DNA of 42,053 nucleotides from Pseudoduganella buxea (GTDB lineage Bacteria; Pseudomonadota; Gammaproteobacteria; Burkholderiales; Burkholderiaceae_D). The notes below the pieces were generated by a model. That model was given only the letters and a program-made list of their open reading frames with translations, did no database searches and was not told the DNA's origin. Made by a program: the position numbers and the translations under genes. The stretch spans positions 1 to 42,053 of the forward strand of contig NZ_WNKZ01000054.1 in assembly GCF_009720835.1 (NCBI RefSeq), written 5' to 3'. The stretch's first letter is position 1; each line of letters starts with the position of its first letter. This document shows positions 1 to 7,310 of this stretch, piece after piece.

Positions 1-213
1 GCCGCGCCGGCCGCCGCCGCCACCGCCCGGGCCACCTGGGCCACCCGGTCCTGCCATTGCACCCGGCCCCTGCTGCGCCGGGCGGTGCGTCAGGTGCCAC
101 GCCAGCCAGCCGAGGCCGGCCATAGCCAGGATGGCGATGATGCCGCCGATGATCTTGGCGCGGCGGCTGCGGCGGGGTTGTGCGGGTGGAATGGGCGCTG
201 CTGGCGATGTCAT
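1..213 (-). CDS. RND efflux membrane-fusion protein (MdtA/HlyD-like), N-terminal part
   Basis: Only the first 71 codons lie in the window; the gene runs off the left edge. The product starts with a short polar, basic stretch (about residues 1-20), then one hydrophobic segment (about 21-41, rich in I, A, L and G). A Gly/Pro-rich linker with long glycine runs follows. This is the usual layout of the inner-membrane anchor of MdtA-type periplasmic adaptors, which join an RND pump to an outer-membrane channel. The ATG at 211-213 is preceded by AAGGA at good spacing. No HlyD barrel or hairpin domain is visible, so the assignment rests on the N-terminal architecture and could be another anchored periplasmic protein. 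Confidence 0.55.
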   Translation of the reverse strand, partial: MTSPAAPIPPAQPRRSRRAKIIGGIIAILAMAGLGWLAWHLTHRPAQQGPGAMAGPGGPGGPGGGGGGRRG

Positions 214-233
214 CGCGGGTCCTTGTTGTGCGG

Positions 234-262
234 TATTCGATGGAAGTAATGACTATTGTCAA
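234..262 (-). promoter_or_regulatory. Candidate sigma-70 promoter of the membrane-fusion gene
   Basis: Read on the minus strand there is a perfect TTGACA (257-262), followed after 16-17 bases by TCGAAT or CGAATA as a weak -10. It lies about 20-50 bases upstream of the ATG at 213. The -35 match is strong and the -10 poor, so this is a candidate only. Confidence 0.35.
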
Positions 263-441
263 ACCGACTCTAGCACAGCGAATCGGGCGCACCGATCCCG
301 TTTGCTTAGATTTACGGTTTAGAAACAATACGTTACGGGCGGCGGGCGGCGCGGCAGTACGTATCAGCACCCGTCGTTGCGGGGTTTGAAGGGATGCCGG
401 GGCGCGGCGGGCGACGGCGCTTGCGATACTACGTTACAAAA

Positions 442-472
442 GGCTCTGTGCCCCGGTCGCAAGGAACTTGTA
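442..472 (+). repeat. IS1595-like terminal segment, copy 1
   Basis: This 31-base segment resembles the one at 36887-36915: 25 of 29 aligned bases match, plus a 2-base indel. Here it sits about 50 bases before the ATG of a transposase remnant, where the left terminal inverted repeat of an IS1595-type element would lie. No matching right end is visible nearby, so the element is probably truncated. Confidence 0.4.
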
Positions 473-524
473 GGCTCGACCATTGTCATACCGCAAGTTG
501 GCATCAGCCAGGACGGAGGCCGGC

Positions 525-720
525 ATGGAAATCGACGAGTACCAGGCCGTACGGACGCAGTGCCTGGCGTGGCTGGCCAGACTGACCGGGGGAACAGGGC
601 GACGGCTTGCGACGGCTGTTCGAAGGGTGTGCCTCGCTGGCCGACTGTTTCGCGATCATCGAAGAGCGCGGCGCGCGAATGCGCCGTTGCCACGCGCTCG
701 ACTGTCGTCACCTGGGCACG
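525..720 (+). pseudogene. IS1595-family transposase, N-terminal remnant (frameshifted)
   Basis: The ATG at 525 opens a frame beginning MEIDEYQA, which I recall as a typical start of IS1595-type transposases in Massilia relatives. The frame continues to a run of five G at 588-592. The continuation that makes sense (LRRLFEG, then DCFAIIEERGA, then RRC and DCRHL) is in the +1 frame, consistent with an indel in the G run. The last part looks like the start of the zinc-ribbon segment that precedes the DDE nuclease domain in this family. Nothing of the catalytic domain follows, so the element is dead. The family call is from memory of related sequences. Confidence 0.45.
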
Positions 721-806
721 CCGCAGCAATTTTTACGGGCTGCATTATTCCCCCGCAGGAAGTTGAATGCTGGGTGGACAGTTCACTGCGACCGGGTGAC
801 AGCGCC

Positions 807-846
807 AAAAAAAATGCGCGCCGCGGGCTACCCCGCGACGCGCATT
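807..846 (-). terminator. Rho-independent terminator of the TonB receptor gene
   Basis: On the minus strand a long GC-rich hairpin (arms 831-846 and 813-827, with a short TAG-type loop and one bulge) is followed directly by eight T residues (807-814). It lies about 40 bases past the receptor stop codon at 884, correctly oriented to end that transcript. Confidence 0.85.
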
Positions 847-883
847 GCAATCCCACCAAGGGAGAGAGAGAAAGTTAAAAGGC

Positions 884-3523
884 TTACAGCTTCCAGCGCA
901 GCGACAGGCCGATCACGCGGTCGTAGCGGCGGATGTCGCGCGGGTTGCTTGGAATGCCGTGGTAATCGTTATAGGTACGATCCGTCAGGTTTTCCACGTC
1001 CAGGGTGATGCCCATGTTGTCGTTGATCTTGTACGACAGCGACGCATCGACCGTCTCGATCGGATCGACGACCAGGTTCAACGGACCCACCGGCGCCTGC
1101 AGGGTGCGGTAGTTGAACGTATCGACGAACTTGCTGCGCCAGTTGTAGGCCACGCGGGCCGACCACGGACCGCGCTCGTACAGGCCGACAATATTAAAGG
1201 CGTTCTTCGACATGCCGGCGAACGGAGCTTCGACGCCGCCATCCATCAGGTAGCCCTTCATGTACGTGTAGTTCGCTTCCAGGCCGAAGCCGTTCAGCCA
1301 GCCCGGCAGGAAGTCATAGAACTGGCGGTAACCAATCTCGACGCCTTCCAGCTGGCCGTCGTTGATGTTGCGAGGACGGTCCATGCGGTACTGCTTGCCG
1401 TCGATGGTTTCCAGTGCCAGCGAGCGGATGACGTAATTCTCGAACTTGTGGCGGAACACGGTGCCCGTCAGGCTGCCGGTGGGCGCGAAATACCATTCCA
1501 GGGCCACGTCGAAGTTCTTGCCGACGATGGGCTTCAGGTCCGGGTTGCCGCCGTTGCCGCCGTAGATGCCCAGGCCGTCCGGCGTGGCGCCCAGCGACTG
1601 GCCGGGGTTGAAGTCGGCGAAGGCAGGACGCTGGATCGACTTGCCGGCATTGATGCGGCCGACCAGGTTGTTGGTCAGGTAGGCCTTCAACGTCATGTTC
1701 GGCAGCACGTCCGTGTCCGACGTCTTGCGGTTCACCGCCACCTGCTGGCCGTCGATAAGGCTGAAGCCATTGACGTCCAGCTTGGTCTTGACGACGCGCA
1801 CGCCGGCCGTGCCTTCGAAGCGCACCGAACCGGCCTCGAAGCCGAAGCGGGTCTTGCCGTAGAAGGCGTTGGTGTCTTCCTTGTTGCTGAACAGCGAGTA
1901 CGGATCGGGCGCCGTCTGGCCGTCGCGGCCGTACATCTTGCGCACGGCGTCCAGGTTGGCGTGCTGGTAGTTCTCGCAAACGACCAGCCAGCGGTCCATG
2001 CCGTAGTCGTTACCCGGCTTCATCGACGGGCACAACAGACCTGGAACCGACGACGGCGCCGGCAGGTTCAGCTCCGGCGTGACAGGCAGGAAGTTGGCGC
2101 TTTCGTGCTGGTAGGCCGCCTTGCGCTTGGCCATGCGCACGCCCACGCTCACTTCGCGGAAGAACTTGTCCTCGCCCAGGTCATACGTGGCATCGGCACG
2201 CCAGTCGTTCGACTGGCCGCGCGATTCGGACCAGTTGTCGATGAAGTTATTCCACGTGTAGTTCTTCGGGTCCAGCATGTCGTAGCCGGGATAGTCGAAG
2301 CGCGCACCGCCGTTGACATAGGTGCTGCCGACGATGGTTCTCGGGTGCGCCAGCAGTTCCATGATCGGCATCTGCTGCTGCCAGTGGCTGGCGATGCGGG
2401 AGAACTCCGTCGTCACGCGCAGGTCGGGCGTCACGTCCCAGCGCGCGCCGATGGCGCCCTGGTGGCTTTCCGAATCGTCCTGCGGCGTCTGGTTCGAGCT
2501 GAGCGCGAACAGGTTGCCCGTCGACGTGGCCGTATCGACCTGGTTGGTACCGGGGAACAAGGTGTACTGGGGGTTGTACGACGGCAGCAGCAATGTGCCG
2601 ACGAAGAACTGCGCCTGGCGGTCGTGGTCGATACGGGTCGACCAGCCTTCGGCATACACTTCCACCTCGCGTACGGGGCGCCACTGCGCGGCCCAGTTGG
2701 CCGAGTAGCGCTCGCGCTTGCCGCGCGTGTAGGTGTGGCCCAGGTCGACGGGACCCGTCACGTTGGGCGCGGTGTCCGGCAGCACGATGGCCGGCGGCGA
2801 ATTCCACGTCACCTCGTCCTGGTAGTGACCTTTCTGGTACGACAGGCCCAGCAAGGCGCCGAACTCGCCGTAGCTGCCCTTCCACCGGTTCGAGATCATG
2901 CCCGACACGTTCGGGTCCGTGGTGTCGGACTTGTCGCGGTTTTCCAGCCGGCCCGCCATGCTGGCGGAGAAGCCCTTGAAGTCGAACGGGCGCGCCGTGC
3001 GCACGTCGATGACGCCGGCCGTGCCGCCTTCGACCATCTCGGCGCCCTGCGTCTTGTAGACGTCGACGCGCTGCAGCATCGTCGTGGGGATGTCCGTCAG
3101 GTTCAGGTTGCGGTTGTTCGACGTGTAGACTTCGCGGCCGTTCAGCAAGGTGGTGAGACCGGGCAGGCCGCGGATGACAACGTCGCTGGCCTCGCCGCCG
3201 GAGCGGCGGATCTGCACGCCCGTGACACGGCCCAGGATTTCCGCCACGTTCTTGTCCGGGAACTTGCCCGCCTCTTCCGCGACGATCGAGTCGATGACCT
3301 CATCCGAGTTCTTCTTGATGGCCTGGGCGCTCTGGGCGGCGCGGCGTACGCCGCTGACCACCACCGCGTTGATCGGCGCCGCTGCCTGTTCCTTCTCGGC
3401 GACCGATTGGGCGCTTTGCGCCCAGACCGATGCACTGCTCAAAACGCCGGCGCCGGCAAGGACGGCGACGGACAGCTTCATGTTGAAACGTTGAGATGCG
3501 GCATTACGCCGGGGTGCGCTCAT
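884..3523 (-). CDS. TonB-dependent receptor (TIGR01782-like, substrate uptake)
   Basis: This 879-residue outer-membrane receptor imports a bulky substrate using TonB/ExbBD energy. After a short basic N-terminus, a signal peptide spans about residues 15-36 and ends in an AQ-type cleavage site. The plug follows (about 50-170), with VAEILGRVTGVQIRR and VVIRGLPGL motifs and the VDVYKTQGAEMVEGGTAG segment. The rest is a 22-strand-type barrel ending in an aromatic-positive C-terminus (LSLRWKL) suited to the BAM machinery. The ATG at 3523 has GGAGA at good spacing; an inner ATG at 3481 would start directly at the signal peptide. There is no FecA-type signalling domain. The TonB-Xanth-Caul-type plug points to carbohydrates or other carbon sources, not iron. 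No regulator or transporter gene lies beside it. Confidence 0.92.
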   Translation of the reverse strand: MSAPRRNAASQRFNMKLSVAVLAGAGVLSSASVWAQSAQSVAEKEQAAAPINAVVVSGVRRAAQSAQAIKKNSDEVIDSIVAEEAGKFPDKNVAEILGRVTGVQIRRSGGEASDVVIRGLPGLTTLLNGREVYTSNNRNLNLTDIPTTMLQRVDVYKTQGAEMVEGGTAGVIDVRTARPFDFKGFSASMAGRLENRDKSDTTDPNVSGMISNRWKGSYGEFGALLGLSYQKGHYQDEVTWNSPPAIVLPDTAPNVTGPVDLGHTYTRGKRERYSANWAAQWRPVREVEVYAEGWSTRIDHDRQAQFFVGTLLLPSYNPQYTLFPGTNQVDTATSTGNLFALSSNQTPQDDSESHQGAIGARWDVTPDLRVTTEFSRIASHWQQQMPIMELLAHPRTIVGSTYVNGGARFDYPGYDMLDPKNYTWNNFIDNWSESRGQSNDWRADATYDLGEDKFFREVSVGVRMAKRKAAYQHESANFLPVTPELNLPAPSSVPGLLCPSMKPGNDYGMDRWLVVCENYQHANLDAVRKMYGRDGQTAPDPYSLFSNKEDTNAFYGKTRFGFEAGSVRFEGTAGVRVVKTKLDVNGFSLIDGQQVAVNRKTSDTDVLPNMTLKAYLTNNLVGRINAGKSIQRPAFADFNPGQSLGATPDGLGIYGGNGGNPDLKPIVGKNFDVALEWYFAPTGSLTGTVFRHKFENYVIRSLALETIDGKQYRMDRPRNINDGQLEGVEIGYRQFYDFLPGWLNGFGLEANYTYMKGYLMDGGVEAPFAGMSKNAFNIVGLYERGPWSARVAYNWRSKFVDTFNYRTLQAPVGPLNLVVDPIETVDASLSYKINDNMGITLDVENLTDRTYNDYHGIPSNPRDIRRYDRVIGLSLRWKL

Positions 3524-3591
3524 GAGGTCTCCAATGGTTATATTTTTTGTAAGTGTCTTGCACTAGCGTCGATGTGTAGTGCTTGGGGGAC

Positions 3592-3621
3592 ATCTTAGTG
3601 AGCGATTCCAAGCGCAACCAA
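3592..3621 (-). promoter_or_regulatory. Candidate promoter of the TonB receptor gene
   Basis: On the minus strand TTGGTT (3616-3621) and TAAGAT (3592-3597) are separated by 18 bases, which would start transcription near 3585, about 60 bases before the ATG at 3523. Both boxes are moderate matches to the sigma-70 consensus. Confidence 0.35.
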
Positions 3622-3665
3622 TGATATTTTTGGCCTCTTCGATATCAAAAAACGTATCGCAACGG

Positions 3666-3678
3666 TGGGAGCGCTAAC
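3666..3678 (-). promoter_or_regulatory. Candidate LacI-family operator
   Basis: The minus strand reads GTTAGCGCTCCCA, built around the palindromic AGCGCT core common in operators of LacI-type sugar repressors. It lies about 145 bases upstream of the TonB receptor start and upstream of its candidate promoter. The outer half-sites are imperfect, and no LacI-type gene is in the window. Confidence 0.3.
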
Positions 3679-3813
3679 TTTTCGGCTGACGTAGCTGGCT
3701 TCCGGCCCTATGACTAATGGCAGAGCAAGGTTCGGGATACAGGCCACGCCTTGCCCTGTGGCACCGGTTGAGTACCGAACGCTCATGCGTTTTCCGTTGC
3801 GAATGTGCCACAT

Positions 3814-3844
3814 TTGCCGTCGAATCAGCCATCGCGCCTATACT
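3814..3844 (+). promoter_or_regulatory. Candidate promoter of the hydroxylase/glycosyltransferase operon
   Basis: TATACT at 3839-3844 is a close -10 match. The best upstream -35 is TTGCCG at 3814-3819, with a rather long 19-base spacer. The start codon at 3878 and its GGAG (3867-3870) lie just downstream. No other -10 of similar quality is seen before the operon. Confidence 0.35.
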
Positions 3845-3877
3845 GGTTCGATACGACGCCGCCTCCGGAGACCCGGC

Positions 3878-4531
3878 ATGATGGTCGTGACACCTTCAAT
3901 CGTGGAGCCTTGCCCGCCGCCGGTACTGTCGAACGGCTATGCGATCTGGCATGGCGCCGTGCCCCGCGCGGCCTGCAACGCGACGCTTCAGGCCATCGAA
4001 GGTGCCGGCGCTGTCGACGGCCGCGTTCTGCGGCGTGGCCAAGAGCAGCACGACGCCGCCATGCGCGCGTGTACCGAGCACTGCTTGTCGCCTGCCGATG
4101 CAGCCGCGGTCACGCAAGCCATGCGCGCCGTCGGCGCGGCGGCGTTGACGGCGGCCGGCGGCGCGCGTGCCCGCTTGGACGGCCCCCTGTTCTGCCGCTA
4201 CCGCCAAGGAGGCCATTTCCGCGCCCACCGCGACCGCTCACACGACCCCTTCGACGCAGCGACGGTGCGCGCGCGCCGCATCTCCCTGGTCTGCCTGCTC
4301 AACGATGGAGACGATACCCACGGCGCGCCTTGCTTCGACGGCGGCGCGCTGGTGCTGTATCCGGAATTCCTGCCCGTCAACGCGCCGCTGCGGGCCGGCT
4401 CCATCATCGCCTTTTCTTCCGACCTGCTGCATGAAGTACGCCCCGTGCGCCTCGGCACGCGCTATTCGGCCGTGGCGTGGCTGTACGATGTCCTGACCCG
4501 TGAGGAGTCCCACCATGCTGAACCTGCATAG
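3878..4531 (+). CDS. 2OG-Fe(II) oxygenase, prolyl-4-hydroxylase-like
   Basis: The 217-residue product has the jelly-roll core of P4Hc-type 2-oxoglutarate/Fe(II) dioxygenases. The iron ligands appear complete: His117 and Asp119 in FRAHRD, and His185 in LLHEVRPV. Arg195 in GTRYSAVAWL is placed to bind 2-oxoglutarate, and GGALVLY (about 155-161) matches the strand before the distal histidine. Known relatives hydroxylate prolyl residues or small molecules. The ATG at 3878 (with a second at 3881) follows GGAG by seven bases; longer in-frame extensions lack support. The next gene overlaps its 3' end by 17 bases, so the genes are probably co-translated. The substrate is not shown by sequence. From context I infer the Pro-rich tail of the next product, at low certainty. 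Confidence 0.82.
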   Translation: MMVVTPSIVEPCPPPVLSNGYAIWHGAVPRAACNATLQAIEGAGAVDGRVLRRGQEQHDAAMRACTEHCLSPADAAAVTQAMRAVGAAALTAAGGARARLDGPLFCRYRQGGHFRAHRDRSHDPFDAATVRARRISLVCLLNDGDDTHGAPCFDGGALVLYPEFLPVNAPLRAGSIIAFSSDLLHEVRPVRLGTRYSAVAWLYDVLTREESHHAEPA

Positions 4532-5279
4532 CGATGCGAACGAACGGCTCGACCTGTTCGTCACGAGCGACCTGGCCGGCCAGTTCCGGCCCGAGCTGTT
4601 TGCCTTCCTGCGCCCGCTGCACCTGGCCCACCTGGTCGAGGAGTTGTGGGCGCCCTTGTGCGCGGGCGCGAAAACGGTGACGGCCCTCGCCGTCGAGGAG
4701 CGCCCGTGGCCGCCCAAGGGCGTCGGCGCGCGGCGCCTGCGCGGCTTCTGCACGGCGCTGCTGGTGGACGGGGGCCAGGCCATCCTGACGCCGCAACTGC
4801 TGGCAGCGGACCAGCCGAGCAACCTGGGCCTGGCGGCGGCTTTGACCAGGCTGCTGTTCGCCCACCTGGCCGAACAAGGCGTGACGAGCGCCGGCCTGTG
4901 GGTCAACGGCACCTCCCGTTTTGTCGCCAGCATCCTGCACGACGCCGGCTACGCGGCCGGGAACATGCGCGTCGTTGCCGAAGGCTGCGAGTTCGTCCTG
5001 TTCTCGGCCGACCTCGATGCCGTACTGAAGAACCTGGCCATCGGCGACGCCCGGCTGGGCGACCTGCTGGCGCTGTCCTTGGACCCGGCCACCATCGCCA
5101 AGGTGGGCAGCTATCACCTGGGCCTGAACGCGGGCATCGGGGCCTGGTGGGCCGGCCACGCGGCGCAGGCGGAAATCTACCCGGGCCTGATCGACTGGGC
5201 CTCGCTGCCGCCGGGCGGCATCGGCGGCACGCCGGGACCGCCCCGGCCGGAAGACGAGCAACCCATCTTCGGCAGCTGA
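4515..5279 (+). CDS. Unrecognised protein with GNAT-like segment and Pro/Gly-rich C-terminal tail
   Basis: I do not recognise the family of this 254-residue protein. Its middle, around LWVNGTSRFVASILHDAGY (roughly residues 137-155), resembles the acyl-CoA-binding core and following strand of GNAT acetyltransferases, but the usual pyrophosphate loop is not clear. No signal peptide or membrane span is visible. The last 24 residues (231-254) form a low-complexity Gly/Pro tail with seven prolines, a TPGPP stretch and an acidic patch, ending in IFGS. The ATG at 4515 follows GAGGAG at good spacing; an in-frame GTG at 4500 is less likely. It lies between a prolyl-hydroxylase-like gene and two glycosyltransferase-like genes, so the tail could be their substrate. 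That is inference. Confidence 0.65.
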   Translation: MLNLHSDANERLDLFVTSDLAGQFRPELFAFLRPLHLAHLVEELWAPLCAGAKTVTALAVEERPWPPKGVGARRLRGFCTALLVDGGQAILTPQLLAADQPSNLGLAAALTRLLFAHLAEQGVTSAGLWVNGTSRFVASILHDAGYAAGNMRVVAEGCEFVLFSADLDAVLKNLAIGDARLGDLLALSLDPATIAKVGSYHLGLNAGIGAWWAGHAAQAEIYPGLIDWASLPPGGIGGTPGPPRPEDEQPIFGS

Positions 5280-5283
5280 CCGC

Positions 5284-6015
5284 ATGGCTGGGGCCGCCCC
5301 GGCGGTCGACGTCTTCATCCGCTCCTACCACCGCGACCGGGCCTGGCTGGCCCTGGCGCTGCGGGCGATCCGGCTTTATCTGCGCGGTCACCGCCGCGTC
5401 GTCGTCGTGATGCCGCGTGCGAGCCGGGAACGCATCGGCGGCTTGGCCGGCGAGGCCGCCTTCCACTTCTGCGCCGACGTGGCCGACGACTACCTGGGCC
5501 AGCAGCTCACCAAGCTGCATGCGGACTGCTGGACGGATGCGGACGTGATCCTGCACCTCGATTCGGACCAGCTGTTCCTGGCGCCCTGCGACCTGCGCGC
5601 GCGCCTGTTCGACGGCAGGCGGCTGCGAGCCGACCATGCGTTGAACCAGCGCCGGCCCGGCAGCGACGGCTGGCTGTGCTGCGCGCCCGGCTTTTTCGGC
5701 ACCGATTTCGACAGGCTGCGCGGCCTGGACCTGACCGGCCCGCCGCCACTGGCCATGCCCCGTGAGGTGTACGGCGGCTTGCGCGCCTACTGCGAGCGCA
5801 GGCACGGCATGACCTTGTACGACTACGCCGCGCGCCTTGGCGCCGACCGCTTCTGCGAATTCTCGCTGCTGCGCGGCTATGCCCTGCTGTTCGTCCCGGA
5901 TGCCTTGACGTGGAGCGAACACAATCCGCTGCCCGAGTGCCGCACCTTCTGGAGCCGCCGCGACACGCCGGCCGGCATCGCGGCGCAGTTGCCAGCGGCC
6001 TTGCAATCGCCATGA
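5284..6015 (+). CDS. GT-A-fold glycosyltransferase-like protein (DUF6492-like)
   Basis: This is a 243-residue soluble protein. It opens with a beta strand typical of nucleotide-sugar enzymes (VDVFIRSYHRD, residues 8-18). LGQQLTKLHAD and HLDSDQLF follow; the DSD is a DxD-type motif that would bind a metal and nucleotide sugar. This order matches DUF6492-type putative glycosyltransferases, a recollection I hold with moderate confidence. It starts four bases after the preceding stop and shares an ATGA overlap with the next gene, so it belongs to the same operon. There is no membrane segment, so it would act in the cytoplasm. Donor and acceptor cannot be read from sequence. Confidence 0.65.
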   Translation: MAGAAPAVDVFIRSYHRDRAWLALALRAIRLYLRGHRRVVVVMPRASRERIGGLAGEAAFHFCADVADDYLGQQLTKLHADCWTDADVILHLDSDQLFLAPCDLRARLFDGRRLRADHALNQRRPGSDGWLCCAPGFFGTDFDRLRGLDLTGPPPLAMPREVYGGLRAYCERRHGMTLYDYAARLGADRFCEFSLLRGYALLFVPDALTWSEHNPLPECRTFWSRRDTPAGIAAQLPAALQSP

Positions 6016-6884
6016 CGCCGACGTCCGCGCACCTTCCCGTCACGGTCGTCATCTCGACGTACCAGGAAGGCGAGGCGCTGGCCGCCACCGTCGCATCCCT
6101 GCTGGCCGCCCAGTGGCTGCCTGCTGAAATAGTGATCGTCGACGACGGCAGCACGGATGGCAGCACGGACCATGACTGGCCCGCGCCCGTGCGCGTGCTG
6201 CGCCGGCCCCACGAAGGCATCGCGCCGGCCCGCAATGCCGGCGCACGGTCGGCCACGCAGCCCGCGCTGGTGTTCCTGGACGCGCACTGCGATGTCGATG
6301 GCGGCTGGCTGCCGCCGCTGCTGGACGCCATCGATCGCCGCCCCGACGCCGTTGCCGGCCCGGCCGTGCACGACCGGCGCGAACCGGCGCTGGCCGGCTG
6401 CGGCGCGCGCCTGGTCGATCCGCTGTTTACCTACCAGTGGTGCCGGCCTGCAGTCGCTGCAGTCCACGAGGTCGGCATCGTGCCGGGCGGCTGCCTGGCG
6501 GTACGCACGGAGCGCTTCCTGGCCGAAGGGGGCTTCGGTCCGTTCCGCGAATTCGGGCTGGAAGACGTCGATTTGTCCCTGCGCTGGTGGCGTTCAGGCT
6601 TCCCGCTGCTGGGTGTACCGGCGTCACACGTCACGCACCGCTTCCGCGCCACGGCGCCCTACCCGCCGGCCCGGCAAGCGTGGCTGGAGAACGTGCTGGT
6701 CACGGCGCTGCGCCACCTGCCCGGCCCCCGCCTGGGGCAATGCGTACGGCGCTGCGGGCAGCTGGCCGGATTCAACGAGGCGATGGCGGCCGTGCTGGCG
6801 CGGCTGCCGCGCGGGGACTGCGACGGACTGGCCGGTGGACCCGGATTGGAGGCATATCTCAGAGAGTGGGCGCCGTGGCGTTGA
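6012..6884 (+). CDS. GT2 glycosyltransferase with GT27 (polypeptide GalNAc-transferase)-like signatures
   Basis: This is a 290-residue GT-A glycosyltransferase. VVISTYQEGEAL and DDGSTDGS (44-51) form the nucleotide-sugar site. FLDAHCDVDGGWLPPLL (88-104) matches the DxH-containing metal site of polypeptide GalNAc-transferases (GT27), whereas most GT2 enzymes have DxD. GGCLAVRTERF (159-169), FGLEDVDLSLRWW (181-193) and SHVTHRFRATAPY (205-217) match, in order, the later GT27 landmarks (the GG...F segment, the ENxELSFRxW helix and the H-x-FR...PY loop). There is no lectin domain and no membrane anchor. The ATG at 6012 shares four bases with the previous stop; a longer in-frame start would overlap that gene deeply. 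I infer O-glycosylation of a peptide; transfer to a lipid or glycan cannot be excluded. Confidence 0.75.
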   Translation: MTPTSAHLPVTVVISTYQEGEALAATVASLLAAQWLPAEIVIVDDGSTDGSTDHDWPAPVRVLRRPHEGIAPARNAGARSATQPALVFLDAHCDVDGGWLPPLLDAIDRRPDAVAGPAVHDRREPALAGCGARLVDPLFTYQWCRPAVAAVHEVGIVPGGCLAVRTERFLAEGGFGPFREFGLEDVDLSLRWWRSGFPLLGVPASHVTHRFRATAPYPPARQAWLENVLVTALRHLPGPRLGQCVRRCGQLAGFNEAMAAVLARLPRGDCDGLAGGPGLEAYLREWAPWR

Positions 6885-6901
6885 CACCAGGGCCGATGGC
6901 C

Positions 6902-7297
6902 TCAGGCGTGCCGGTCCAGGGCCGAAACATCCGCGCCTACCGGCGCCAGGGCCGCATCCTCATGCCGCCAGATCCACGCCGCGGGCAGGAAAACGTTGCC
7001 CGCCCGCCGCAGGACGAGGCAGTCGCCTGCCCCGTTCTGCGCGATGACGGCCGCATCGAGCGGGAAACCGCGCCATTCGCGGCAACGTGCCGTTTCGGTG
7101 ACGATGTCGTTGGCGCTGCGGGCCAGGCGCTTGCGGTCCGACGTGTCGCGGATGGGACACAGCGCCCAGTCGTCGCCGGCGGCATCGACCGTGCCGCCGT
7201 TACTGGCCATCATGGCGTTGCGGTAGGCCGCAGGCAGCGTGGCGCCCAGCGCCAGCTCCGTTGCCCGCACGAATTGTTCGCTGACATCGAATGCCAT
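6902..7297 (-). CDS. SMI1/KNR4 (SUKH)-family protein
   Basis: This is a 131-residue cytosolic protein. The start (LGATLPAAYRNAMMASNGG, about residues 18-36) is the hallmark SMI1/KNR4 helix pair and glycine turn. A strand and tail region follows, with GAGDCLVLRR and a WRHED segment. SUKH proteins often give immunity against polymorphic toxins, but many are lone housekeeping-like genes. No toxin is adjacent here. The ATG at 7297 follows GAGGA and lies 13 bases after the sppA stop, so it is probably read with sppA. Its 3' end faces the glycosyltransferase operon with only 17 bases between them. Confidence 0.75.
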   Translation of the reverse strand: MAFDVSEQFVRATELALGATLPAAYRNAMMASNGGTVDAAGDDWALCPIRDTSDRKRLARSANDIVTETARCREWRGFPLDAAVIAQNGAGDCLVLRRAGNVFLPAAWIWRHEDAALAPVGADVSALDRHA

Positions 7298-7310
7298 TGC
7301 CTGCCCGTCC

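Larger units (their letters stand above)
214..883. other. Long intergenic spacer with a decayed mobile element
   Basis: This 670-base gap lies between the divergent membrane-fusion gene and the 3' end of the TonB receptor. It holds the promoter candidate at 234-262, an IS1595-like terminal segment (442-472), a frameshifted transposase remnant (525 to about 720) and the receptor terminator (807-846). I see no intact gene. The open frames here have no family resemblance beyond the transposase fragment. Confidence 0.6.
3524..3877. other. Divergent intergenic region between the TonB receptor and the hydroxylase operon
   Basis: The 354 bases separate two divergent transcription units. They contain the receptor promoter and operator candidates and, at the right end, a possible promoter for the plus-strand operon. 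The stretch is more AT-rich than its surroundings, as expected of a regulatory region. I see no convincing small gene. Confidence 0.6.

Noticed and set aside
1..60. GC-rich simple repeat at the left edge
   Set aside because: It encodes a Gly-rich linker of the membrane-fusion protein and is not a separate repeat element.
845..3598. A 917-codon open frame on the plus strand over the first TonB receptor
   Set aside because: It is the antisense of a clear receptor gene. High GC keeps stops rare, and the translation is Arg/Ala/Val/His-rich with no family resemblance.
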